Of a stretch of 25,040 bases of DNA, positions 1 through 6,584 are shown piece by piece. Positions within the stretch are counted from its first letter, which is position 1; the number at the start of each line of letters is the position of its first letter. Location: contig CAUZFZ010000155.1 of the NCBI GenBank assembly GCA_963579025.1, positions 1 through 25,040 of the forward strand. The letters are read 5' to 3'. This stretch comes from CAUZFZ01 sp963579025. Lineage in GTDB: Bacteria; Planctomycetota; Planctomycetia; Planctomycetales; Planctomycetaceae. The position numbers were made by a program, and so were the translations under genes. The notes under the pieces are model-generated. The model was given only the letters and a program-made list of their open reading frames with translations, was not told where the DNA came from and did not search any database.

Positions 1-1
1 G

Positions 2-118
2 AAAACCAAAGATGAACTAACAACGCTGGCGCATCGGAAACTAAAAAGCATGTCCAACGATCCAGGTTTGATCCGCGGATTGTACTTCCGATCCTATGTT
101 GCAGATTTTTTCAGATGA
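2..118 (+). CDS. Possible 3' end of an unidentified gene
   Basis: The second forward frame is open from the left edge to a TGA at 116-118 (about 38 codons). The tail reads protein-like, with the end SYVADFFR. The stop is followed by a small palindrome at 127-144, which then lies between this stop and the convergent stop of the DUF2126 remnant at 146. The stretch is short enough to be open by chance, and no family is recognised. Sequence to the left of the window would decide. Confidence 0.25.
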   Translation, partial: KTKDELTTLAHRKLKSMSNDPGLIRGLYFRSYVADFFR

Positions 119-126
119 GCCATAAC

Positions 127-144
127 AACCGCATAAATGCGGTT
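127..144. repeat. Small palindrome between convergent stops
   Basis: AACCGCAT and ATGCGGTT form a perfect 8-bp stem with a 2-base loop. It sits right after the DUF2126 stop (146-148, minus) and shortly after the possible forward stop at 118. There is no T-run on either side, so an intrinsic terminator is only a guess. Confidence 0.4.
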
Positions 145-145
145 A

Positions 146-1228
146 CTACGAACCTGAACGCCGCAAATCCAGTGTCAACGGAAACGCCGGATTCGGTTCT
201 TCACGCGGAATTTCCATCCGACCGGGCGTATGCCCTGTTTCGAAGAAGCGTACCGCACGACGTGATTCCGCTTCGAAGGCATTCAGCGGAAACGCCGCAG
301 AATTGTAGCCCGACGGGTTCGACACGTGATACGTGCAGCCGCCGATCGAATGGTTGCTCCAGGTATCCAGGATGTCGAACACCAACGGCGAGTGGACCGG
401 GATCGTCGGATGCAGACAATTGGGTGGTTGCCACGCTCGGAACCGAACGGCGGCAACATATTCTCCCTGGGTCCCTGTCGGAGTCAGCGGAACCTTGCGT
501 CCGTTGCACGTCACGATGTGCCGCTCATCCGTCAGGCCCCGCACCAGCACCTGGACCCGCTCGACCGAGGAATCCACATAACGCACGGTGCCACCATCAC
601 CGGGTTCTTCACCGAGAACGTTCCACGGCTCAATCGCGGACCGCAGTTGCAGCCAGATGCCCTGGTGAGTGATCTCGCCGACAAACGGAAATCGAAACTC
701 GAAATGCGGAGCGAACCAGTCGCGCTCGAACTCCTGTCCGCGCCGACGCAGGTCGTCAATCACATCGCCGAAATCCTGCCAGTTGAAATGCGGAAGCAGG
801 AATCGATCGTGCAGAGACGTTTCCCATTGTGTCAGCGTCTGATTCCACGGCTGCTCCCAGAACGATGCGACCAGTCCGCGAATCAGCAGTTGCTGCGCGA
901 GGCTCATGCGAGCATGCGGCGGCATTTCCAGCGCACGCAATTCAACCAGCCCCAGCCGGCCAGTAGTCGAATCCGGCGAGTACAGTTTGTCGATGCAGAA
1001 TTCGGCCCGGTGTGTGTTGCCGGTCAGGTCGACCAGCAGGTTGCGGAAATTGCGATCCACCAGCCAGGGCGGAACGTCAGTCCCTGGCTCCGGGACCTGG
1101 GCGAACGCGATCTGCATTTCATAGATCGAATCACGACGGCCTTCATCGACTCGCGGAGCCTGGCTGGTGGGTCCCACGAACTTGCCACTGAACAGGTACG
1201 ACAACGACGGGTGGTTGTTCCAGTAACC
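146..1228 (-). pseudogene. C-terminal fragment of a DUF2126 transglutaminase-family protein
   Basis: The fragment encodes about 360 residues matching the last third of DUF2126 proteins, which are normally about 1,100 residues long with an N-terminal transglutaminase-like part. Recognisable blocks are YWNNHPSLSYLFSG, GPTSQAPRVDE, CIDKLYSPDS, LVELRALEMPPHARMS and, near the end, TYHVSNPSGYN. The reading frame continues upstream to the border of the insertion element at 1228/1229, where host homology stops. An in-frame TGA lies at 1238-1240 inside the element end, so no native start remains; a TTG at about 1204 is the first possible start. In intact genomes this family is encoded near a circularly permuted ATP-grasp protein and an alpha-E protein, and both are present here in damaged form. 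The family is thought to act in peptide-like ligation or modification, but its reaction is not established. The fragment is almost certainly non-functional. Confidence 0.85.
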
Positions 1229-1247
1229 GGTAGTGGGTCAGTTTGAA
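1229..1247 (+). repeat. Left terminal inverted repeat of the IS1-type element
   Basis: GGTAGTGGGTCAGTTTGAA. It pairs with the reverse complement of 4436-4454 with one mismatch (the A after GGT). The transposase stop codon (1238-1240) lies inside it. Confidence 0.85.
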
Positions 1248-2113
1248 ATATTTTCCGTGTTCACGAGCAGCCCAACCAATTCTTCAATGCTCCACTTGTG
1301 GTCCGTGACGCCAGCTCGCATTGCCGGTGTCGCTTTCAGAGTCTGGTGAATTCGACAGAAGTTGTAGTTCATGAAGTGCAGAGCGATCGCGTGCGTGTGG
1401 TTCTCAATCTTCTTGCTGAACCCGTTGGTCAGTCGCGTGAATCGTCTCATACTCATCCGCATGGTCAGGTTCTGTCGCTCAACGTATGAGGTCGAGATCT
1501 TTGCCGGATCAGGCCGTCCAGTGACTACGTTGTCTTTGCAGCCCGTGCAGACAGCGGGACTGTACCGCTTCTCTCCCTCTGGAGCGTTGCCGTAAATCTT
1601 GATGAGCTGGGCATAGTCAACGTCGTTGCCGAACGCCACTTCAACGGCAGTCAGGTACGACTTGAGACCGTCCGTCGTGAGCTGGACTCGGTTGGCCAGC
1701 CGATCAGCAAGATCAGTGACGAACTCTGTTGCCGATCCTGCATCGCGAGTGGCAACCAGCCACGACGGAACCAGCTTCGTATCGGCACAGATTGCGGTCC
1801 AAGTCCAAACATCTCCGACTCCGAATTCGCCCCGCTTCTCTTCTGGCACCTTCTTCTGCTTGGAATAGCAGAACGACCAGATCTCATCGAGTTCGAGTGT
1901 TTTACAGGGGAGATTCCGGAGTGCCTGGTCCTGATACATGGCACAGACGTGGCCAATGTCGACCAGTAGTTTCGTCACCGTGTTCTTGGACACCCCAGTC
2001 ATTCGGACGGTCGAGCGGATGCTGCAACCCTCGATCAAGGCTCGGATGACTGCACAGCGTTTGTCATTGGTTAGGCGGTTCATACTGACCATTATGCTTG
2101 AGTAATGGGCCAT
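1238..2113 (-). CDS. IS1-family DDE transposase
   Basis: A protein of about 291 residues with an N-terminal helix-turn-helix region (RSTVRMTGVSKNTVTKLL) followed by an RNase-H-fold DDE domain. The catalytic triad is visible as D76 in LELDEIWSF, D148 in LTTDGLKSYL and E212 in SYVERQNLTMRM, using the start at 2113. The closing block HFMNYNFCRIHQTLK is typical of the single-ORF IS1-like transposases common in planctomycetes and cyanobacteria; no frameshift is needed, unlike classical IS1. The ATG at 2113 was chosen because GGAG lies 6 bases upstream (2120-2123). Relatives often begin at the MNRL block, here the ATG at 2083, which has no clear ribosome site. The gene looks intact. A candidate minus-strand -10 box (TATAGT) lies at 2129-2134. 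Confidence 0.9.
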   Translation of the reverse strand: MAHYSSIMVSMNRLTNDKRCAVIRALIEGCSIRSTVRMTGVSKNTVTKLLVDIGHVCAMYQDQALRNLPCKTLELDEIWSFCYSKQKKVPEEKRGEFGVGDVWTWTAICADTKLVPSWLVATRDAGSATEFVTDLADRLANRVQLTTDGLKSYLTAVEVAFGNDVDYAQLIKIYGNAPEGEKRYSPAVCTGCKDNVVTGRPDPAKISTSYVERQNLTMRMSMRRFTRLTNGFSKKIENHTHAIALHFMNYNFCRIHQTLKATPAMRAGVTDHKWSIEELVGLLVNTENISN

Positions 2114-2128
2114 TTCAAGCTCCACTGA

Positions 2129-2134
2129 ACTATA
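2129..2134 (-). promoter_or_regulatory. Candidate -10 box for the transposase
   Basis: TATAGT on the minus strand, 5 of 6 matches to TATAAT, about 16 bases upstream of the ATG at 2113 and 46 upstream of the ATG at 2083. No good -35 box is seen at normal spacing. The palindrome at 2144-2164 covers the position where RNA polymerase would bind. If transcription starts 7 bases downstream, the ribosome site at 2120-2123 would be at the very 5' end, which favours the later starts at 2092 or 2083. Confidence 0.35.
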
Positions 2135-2143
2135 AAAGTGAAC

Positions 2144-2164
2144 AAGTGCAACATCATTGCACTT
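2144..2164. promoter_or_regulatory. Candidate operator palindrome between transposase and toxin genes
   Basis: AAGTGCAA, five bases (CATCA), then TTGCACTT: a perfect 8-bp inverted repeat in the AT-rich divergent gap, 57 bases before the toxin start. HigA-type antitoxins usually bind such palindromes and repress their own operon. Because it also lies upstream of the transposase, the same site could control transposition. The T-run after it means a weak terminator cannot be excluded. Confidence 0.5.
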
Positions 2165-2200
2165 TTTGATTGCATACGACGAAACAAGGTTCATAGGATT

Positions 2201-2218
2201 GTGATCAACGGAGATCAC
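2201..2218. promoter_or_regulatory. Second palindrome overlapping the toxin ribosome site
   Basis: GTGATC, six bases, then GATCAC form a 6-bp inverted repeat that ends 3 bases before the toxin ATG. The toxin Shine-Dalgarno GGAG (2210-2213) lies in its loop and first stem base. It could be an operator half-site or an RNA hairpin that limits toxin translation; the sequence alone does not separate these. Confidence 0.4.
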
Positions 2219-2220
2219 TG

Positions 2221-2520
2221 ATGGATGTCTCGCACGACGACGAGGACCTCGAACGGATCGAGAATGACTCCGGCTTCAATGGATGTTACAGCAATGCACT
2301 AGTGCGCGCATTTATACGTGTCATGACATTGCTTAGGAACGTGCAACATGAAGGGGAGCTGCAAAACTGGCGAGGGTTGCGATTCAAACGGCTTCAGGGG
2401 AATCGGAAGCACCAATGGTCGGCACGCCTTAACCAACAATGGCGTCTGATCATTGAGATCGAGCCCGGAGAGGACGGAAACTGCCTCATCATCAAAGGGA
2501 TCGATGACTATCACCGTTGA
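2221..2520 (+). CDS. higB: HigB-type (RelE/ParE fold) toxin
   Basis: A 99-residue protein of the plasmid-maintenance killer / HigB family, which are ribosome-dependent mRNA endonucleases of the RelE fold. The diagnostic second half is present: KRLQGNRKHQWSARLNQQWR followed by a beta strand and an ending GIDDYHR. The N-terminal DDEDLERIE and the SNALVRAFIRVM helix match the start of this subfamily, which supports the ATG at 2221. GGAG lies 7 bases upstream. The toxin gene comes first and the antitoxin 12 bases after its stop, the usual hig order (toxin before antitoxin). It is the first cargo gene of the insertion element. Length and motifs suggest it is intact. The symbol is given by family; activity is inferred. 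Confidence 0.85.
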   Translation: MDVSHDDEDLERIENDSGFNGCYSNALVRAFIRVMTLLRNVQHEGELQNWRGLRFKRLQGNRKHQWSARLNQQWRLIIEIEPGEDGNCLIIKGIDDYHR

Positions 2521-2532
2521 AGGGGAACAGGC

Positions 2533-3618
2533 ATGAGTAGATTCGTACCACGAATGCCGATCCACCCTGGCGAATACATCAAAGAAGAACTAGATGCTCG
2601 CGAGTGGACGATCGACGACCTTGCCGAGATCACAGGTGTCAGTAGCCGACAACTGAAGAATCTCATCAAGGGAACGTCCGGAATTACTCCAAACACGGCT
2701 CAGTGTTTAGCTGAATCGTTTGGCCAGGAAGTAGAGACGTGGATGAACCTGCAGATGGCCTACGAACTCGCGACGGCTGCGAAGGAAGAGCGTCACATTG
2801 CGAGAAAGGCCAAGCTCTTTGATAAGGCGCCGGTTAGAGATATGCGCCGCCGGAACTGGTTGCCTCAGACGCAAGACGTTGAAGAACTCGAATCAGCCGT
2901 TTGCCATCTGTATGGCACACCGAATATTGATGCGAAGCCCACTTTCGAGGTCGCCGCTCGGAAGTCGACCCCGTATGACAGTGACAATCCTGCGCAGATT
3001 GCCTGGTACGCGAAGGCCCGGCACCTCGCAGCAGAGGTACGTGCAGCCGAGTACTCAAAGTCGAACTTCGAAACTGGAATCGTTGAACTGCTCAAGTTGG
3101 CAGCCTATCCCGAAGATGTGCGACGAATCCCGCACGTTCTTGCTGAGATGGGAATCCGGCTTGTGTTGGTTCAAGCTCTGCCAAAAAGCAAGGTCGACGG
3201 GGTGGCGTTCTGGCTGGATGATGTGCCAGCGATCGCACTCTCACTCCGATACGACCGGATTGACAACCTCTGGTTCAATCTGCTGCACGAACTCGCGCAC
3301 ATCAAACATGAGGATGCCTCACCTGTCGATGAAGATTTGACAGGTCGCGAAACCTCAGAGATTGAACAACGAGCGAACAGAGAGGCGGCAGAATACCTGG
3401 TTCCGCGTGAACGTCTTGAGTCATTCATCGCAAGAACGTCTCCGCAGTACTATCAGACGCGAATCGTTCAGTTTGCCCAGGCAAGACAGGTTCATCCAGG
3501 GATAGTGGTTGGACAACTGCAACGTCGCGACGAATTAACGTATGCCCAGCATCGAAAACTGCTGGTCAAGGTACGTTCCGAGCTGATCGGTGCCGCGCGT
3601 ACCGATGGATGGGAGTAA
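2533..3618 (+). CDS. higA: HigA-type antitoxin fused to an ImmA/IrrE metallopeptidase domain
   Basis: A protein of 361 residues. Residues about 8-80 form an XRE helix-turn-helix of the HigA/VapI type, with the typical opening MPIHPGEYIKEEL and recognition region VSSRQLKNLIKG. The C-terminal part, about 200-330, is an ImmA/IrrE (M78-like) zinc peptidase domain with the motif H252-E-L-A-H256 and a downstream block REAAEYLVPRE. Antitoxins of this group normally bind the partner toxin and repress the operon, while ImmA peptidases cleave a repressor in response to a signal. A fused protein could therefore process itself or its partner, which is inference. AGGGGA lies 7 bases before the ATG and the upstream toxin gene ends 12 bases away. 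XRE-ImmA fusions are known in databases. The zinc motif is complete, so the peptidase is probably active. Confidence 0.85.
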   Translation: MSRFVPRMPIHPGEYIKEELDAREWTIDDLAEITGVSSRQLKNLIKGTSGITPNTAQCLAESFGQEVETWMNLQMAYELATAAKEERHIARKAKLFDKAPVRDMRRRNWLPQTQDVEELESAVCHLYGTPNIDAKPTFEVAARKSTPYDSDNPAQIAWYAKARHLAAEVRAAEYSKSNFETGIVELLKLAAYPEDVRRIPHVLAEMGIRLVLVQALPKSKVDGVAFWLDDVPAIALSLRYDRIDNLWFNLLHELAHIKHEDASPVDEDLTGRETSEIEQRANREAAEYLVPRERLESFIARTSPQYYQTRIVQFAQARQVHPGIVVGQLQRRDELTYAQHRKLLVKVRSELIGAARTDGWE

Positions 3619-3626
3619 CATCCCGG

Positions 3627-3632
3627 AAGGAG
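3627..3632 (+). promoter_or_regulatory. Ribosome binding site fixing the third cargo gene's start
   Basis: AAGGAG with a 6-base spacer to the ATG at 3639. It selects this start over an in-frame ATG-less extension beginning at 3609 that overlaps the antitoxin gene. Confidence 0.7.
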
Positions 3633-3638
3633 AACGGC

Positions 3639-4136
3639 ATGTCTGTCAGGATTGCACGGAGCTACAACGAAACGCTGCAGGAATATGCTGACGAGTTTCT
3701 CGAAGAGACCGGTGAGGAACGCGCGACGACGAACGCATTGGCTCTGTGGGCGATTCAAACGGGGCGATGGGAACCACCTCGCGATGTGGTCCTCAAACAA
3801 TGTCGAGAAGATTTCGCCCGTGCTCTGCGCGAACAGTACATCAGAGGTGACAACGGGCAACCAGTACGAGCAAAGCACGCGGCACGGATCGGCTCAGGAA
3901 AGACACAAAAGACTTTCTGGGCGGATATTCGGCGGGCTCCGCGTGAGCACATTGAAACGGCATTCCAGCAGCGTCGCGAGCAAATTGTTGGCGACTGTCG
4001 CCAGCTGAAACGTGATCTGGACTACTTCAACACCGTGCGACCATCGGAAACGCCCATCCAGTTGATCTTCGACTTTCGTGACGACATCGAGGAAGGTCAG
4101 TTCGCAACGACGTATCCGCCTAAGAACCCACGTTAG
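3639..4136 (+). CDS. Unknown protein, third gene of the toxin-antitoxin operon
   Basis: A protein of 165 residues with no domain I can name. It opens with RIARSYNETLQEYADEFLEE, has a tryptophan-containing block LALWAIQTGRWEPP, a basic centre around RAKHAARI, then a conserved-looking stretch RREQIVGDCRQLKRDLDYFN and an end with LIFDFRDDIEE. It looks soluble and rich in charged helices, with no signal peptide or membrane segment. It starts 20 bases after the antitoxin stop with a strong ribosome site, so it is very likely co-translated with the toxin and antitoxin. I have an impression that similar proteins follow XRE-ImmA genes in other planctomycetes, which a neighbourhood search could test. 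It does not resemble SecB-type chaperones of known three-part systems. Its stop overlaps the stop of the convergent small gene. Confidence 0.8.
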   Translation: MSVRIARSYNETLQEYADEFLEETGEERATTNALALWAIQTGRWEPPRDVVLKQCREDFARALREQYIRGDNGQPVRAKHAARIGSGKTQKTFWADIRRAPREHIETAFQQRREQIVGDCRQLKRDLDYFNTVRPSETPIQLIFDFRDDIEEGQFATTYPPKNPR

Positions 4137-4369
4137 TCATCTTCCTGTTTCCAGCGTGCCCGCGCCGCTTTTCGGGCGATCTCTGTGCGTTCTTCTGCAG
4201 ATAGTGCCAAGGCACGTGCTGCACCACCCTTGCTTCCGCCCTTACGGCCTGCAGCGGCCTGCGGTGATTCGGTCGGAGGCTCGGCGTCGCCTGTGGCTAG
4301 ATCTACAACGCTCTTTGCGAGCTGATTCGTGTCGCGCGGATGCTTCGGTTTCTTGGGATCGCCTGTCAT
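4133..4369 (-). CDS. Small basic GGxxGG/ARKAAxARW protein
   Basis: A 78-residue protein with an N-terminal PKKPKHPRDTNQLAKSVVDLATG, a linker rich in proline and alanine, and a C-terminal basic segment GRKGGSKGGAARA...LSAEERTEIARKAARARW. This pattern is found in many short uncharacterised bacterial proteins, sometimes annotated as histone-like or nucleic-acid-binding; the function is unknown. The gene lies at the right end of the insertion element and its stop overlaps that of the convergent third cargo gene. Its ATG overlaps (ATGA) the stop of the chimeric alpha-E frame, so it may be translated by coupling from the host transcript. Whether it is part of the toxin-antitoxin cargo or a separate passenger is not clear. 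Confidence 0.7.
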   Translation of the reverse strand: MTGDPKKPKHPRDTNQLAKSVVDLATGDAEPPTESPQAAAGRKGGSKGGAARALALSAEERTEIARKAARARWKQEDD

Positions 4370-4932
4370 GCTCCAAGCATCTCACGCCAGGCAAGTAAGT
4401 CAACCCTCTCCCGACGATTCGCCCGTCCAGTCCGATTCAAACTGACCCACAACCGAAAATGCCAGCCTTCGTTGTGAGACATGGTGGCATCGGTGATTCC
4501 GTTGAACAGATGACTGTGCTGCTTGATCTCCTGGAAAAAGTCAGGCGACGCACTGTGAGTTTCAGTCCCATCGGCAGAGTCGCGCACAAAATGATAGAAG
4601 GTATTCAGTTGCTCCCACGCCTCGGACGAAATCGACTCGCGGATGGAGCGGGCACTCTCTCGTGCTGCTCGAAGGACCGAAACAATCGAGTTGGGGTACT
4701 CTCGATCGAGTGTCAGAAACACCAGCACATTGCTCGCCGTCATGTCGCCGTAACGCTCGGTGAAGACCTGTTCGTCCCCTGTGGCATAGATGAGAGGGGC
4801 AAATTGTGTATCGGCGTCACCGGGCTGGTCGAGGATGAGTTGCAACGTGACATCGATGAACCGCGCCAGGTTTTCGGCGCGCTCGACGTTCCGGGCCATC
4901 CAGTAGATTGAATCGGCAACGCGACTGAGCAT
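4366..4932 (-). pseudogene. Alpha-E (DUF403) protein, truncated by the insertion element
   Basis: The first 159 residues are a clear alpha-E domain: MLSRVADSIYWMARNVERAE, ARFIDVTLQL, then ARSIRESISSEAWEQLN and SHLFNGITDATMSHNEGWHF. The family is normally about 310 residues and continues after GWHF with an RLGR...ERAD block. Here the frame crosses into the element at 4455/4454 and continues for about 28 unrelated residues to a stop at 4366, so roughly half of the domain is lost. Alpha-E proteins are helical partners encoded with circularly permuted ATP-grasp enzymes. This gene starts 47 bases after the natural end of that gene, so the two were an operon. The junction is seen directly; loss of function is inferred. 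Confidence 0.88.
4436..4454 (-). repeat. Right terminal inverted repeat of the IS1-type element
   Basis: The minus-strand reading is GGTTGTGGGTCAGTTTGAA, matching the left end at 18 of 19 bases. Host alpha-E coding sequence begins directly outside, at 4455. Confidence 0.85.
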
Positions 4933-4979
4933 GAGGTCTTTCCGTGGAGTCTCTTGTGGCGAGCGGCTGTGATTGCGGA

Positions 4980-6458
4980 CTACTCACTCTCGTTCTGGCT
5001 TTGCAACTGGGACTGGTCTGAGGCGATCACCCAGGTGTCCTTACTTCCGCCACCCTGGGAGGAGTTCACGACCAGCGATCCTTTTCGCAGGGCCACACGC
5101 GTCAGACCGCCGGGCAGGATCCAAATGTCTTTCCCGTACAGGATCTATGGGCGCAGGTCGACATGCCGGCCTGCGAAGTGGTCGTCAACAACAGTGGGGA
5201 CTCGGGACAGCGACAAAGTTGGCTGTGCGATGTAGTTACGAGGGTTCTTCTCGATCAGCGCGGCAAAGTTCTGCTGTTCGTCTGTCGTCGAATGCGGACC
5301 GATCAGCATGCCGTATCCGCCCGACTCGTTCGCGGCCTTGATGACCAGTTCGTCCATGTGGGCAAGCACGTATTTCCTGTCCTCGTCTCTTTGACATACA
5401 TAGGTCGAGACGTTGGGCAGGATCGGCTCTTCATTCAGGTAGTAGTGGATCATCTCCGGTACGAACGCGTACAGGACCTTATCGTCGGCGACGCCCGTGC
5501 CTGGAGCATTCGCCAGAGCGACGTGACCGCGGCGATAGACGTCCATCAATCCCTTCACACCCAGGACAGAATCCTCGCGGAACGCCAGCGGGTCGATGAA
5601 GTCGTCATCGACGCGGCGGTAGATCACATCGACGCGCTGAAAACCGCGGATCGTGCGCATGAACACGAACCCGTCCTGCACGACCAAATCCCGCCCCTCC
5701 ACCAGCTCGACTCCCATTTGCTGGGCCAGGAACGAGTGTTCGTAATACGCCGAGTTGTAAATTCCGGGAGTCAGAACGACGACAGTGGGATCGGATGTGT
5801 CCGGTGCCAGTGATTGCAGTGTCTCATACAGGCGACCGGTGTAATCCGTGACGGGTCGTACCTGCGCCTCCGCAAAGATCTGCGGAAAGCTGCGTTTCAT
5901 GATCTGCCGGTTCTGCAGCACGTAGGACACGCCGGACGGGCAACGCAGGTTGTCTTCAAGAACGTAGATTGCTCCGTCATCGTGGCGAATCAGATCGGTG
6001 CCGGTGATGTGACACCAGACGCCCTGCGGGGGATTCAGTCCGTGACACTGCGGCCGGTACGACGCGGCGTCTTCCAGTAGCTCCCGGGGCACAACGCCAT
6101 CGTTGATAATGTGCTGGTCGTGATACACGTCGTTGACGAACAGGTTCAAAGCCTGAATGCGCTGTCGAAGGCCGGCTTCGATGTGCGACCACTCAATGGC
6201 AGACACGATTCGCGGGACGATGTCGAACGGCCAGATCTTCTCCGTTCCCTGTTGATCCCCGTAGACCGCGAATGTGATACCCATCCGCATCAGCGCGCGC
6301 TCGATGGCAAGCTGCCGCTGTCGCAGGTCACCTGGCGCGAGTGCATTGATCCGCTGAACCAGCACGCGGCCCTGATCCCGAGGCTGGCCCACTGCGTCAA
6401 AGAGCTCGTCGTAGAACTTCTCTGGATCGTAGCCGTCGAAATTCAGAACGTCCGCCAT
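4980..6458 (-). pseudogene. Circularly permuted type 2 ATP-grasp protein with an internal amber stop
   Basis: The protein is of the DUF404/DUF407 family, a predicted carboxylate-amine ligase. It opens with MADVLNFDGYDPEKFYDELF and shows FDIVPRIV, the YVLEDNLRCPSGVSYVLQNR block, VVVLTPGIYNSAYYEH, DVIYRRVDDDFIDP, and KAANESGGYGMLIGP. Translation stops at a TAG (5145-5147) after 437 residues, inside the conserved HVDLRP...LYGKD motif. Reading on in the same frame gives ILYGKDIWILPGGLTRVALR, SLVVNSSQGGGSKDTWV and a second TAG at 4980-4982, 54 codons later, giving about 492 codons in total, the normal family length. Family members usually have Phe or Tyr at the stopped position, so a single base change (for example TAC or TAT to TAG) explains it. 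The downstream partner genes are also broken, which fits decay of the whole operon. A sequencing error remains possible. Confidence 0.88.
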
Positions 6459-6584
6459 GACTCTATCCGTACGTGCCTGCGGAAGTTCTGGCCGTGCGCA
6501 GACAGACTTCCCTTATGTCCGCAGGCCAGTGTGTCGTGACTTCGCCGGATCGGCAAGCGGAACCGGAAAAGCAACGCCGCTTGC

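Larger units (their letters stand above)
1229..4454. mobile_element. IS1-type insertion element carrying a toxin-antitoxin module
   Basis: The element is bounded by 19-bp inverted repeats that match at 18 of 19 positions and begin with GGT, as IS1-family ends do. It is 3,226 bp long. It contains one transposase gene on the minus strand at the left, then divergently higB-like, higA-immA-like and an unknown gene on plus, and a small convergent gene at the right end. No second full copy of the end repeat lies between transposase and cargo, so the cargo appears to lie inside a single unit rather than between two IS copies. The 8 bases outside each end (CAGTAACC and GAAAATGC) do not match, so there is no target duplication. 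The left flank is DUF2126 and the right flank is alpha-E, which are two different genes. The ends are seen directly; mobility of the whole unit is inferred. Confidence 0.8.

Noticed and set aside
326..1246. Long forward open frame opposite the DUF2126 remnant
   Set aside because: It is a shadow of the real gene: the minus-strand translation carries the conserved DUF2126 blocks, while this frame is arginine- and glutamine-rich without family features.
2114..2125. TTCAAGCTCCAC, which resembles a shortened copy of the right end repeat and could mark the original right end of a 0.9-kb IS
   Set aside because: It needs a 3-base gap and one mismatch to align with TTCAAACTGACCCAC. Too weak to call an end, although it is in the right place.
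5145..5147. Recoding of the internal TAG as an amino acid (for example pyrrolysine)
   Set aside because: No recoding machinery is visible, the position is normally aromatic and not a catalytic special residue, and the neighbouring genes are also broken, so a nonsense mutation or a base error is simpler.
6475..6526. Inverted 9-base repeat (GCCTGCGGA and TCCGCAGGC) upstream of the ATP-grasp start
   Set aside because: The 34-base loop and short arms are common by chance at this GC content. No riboswitch or leader-peptide features were found around it.
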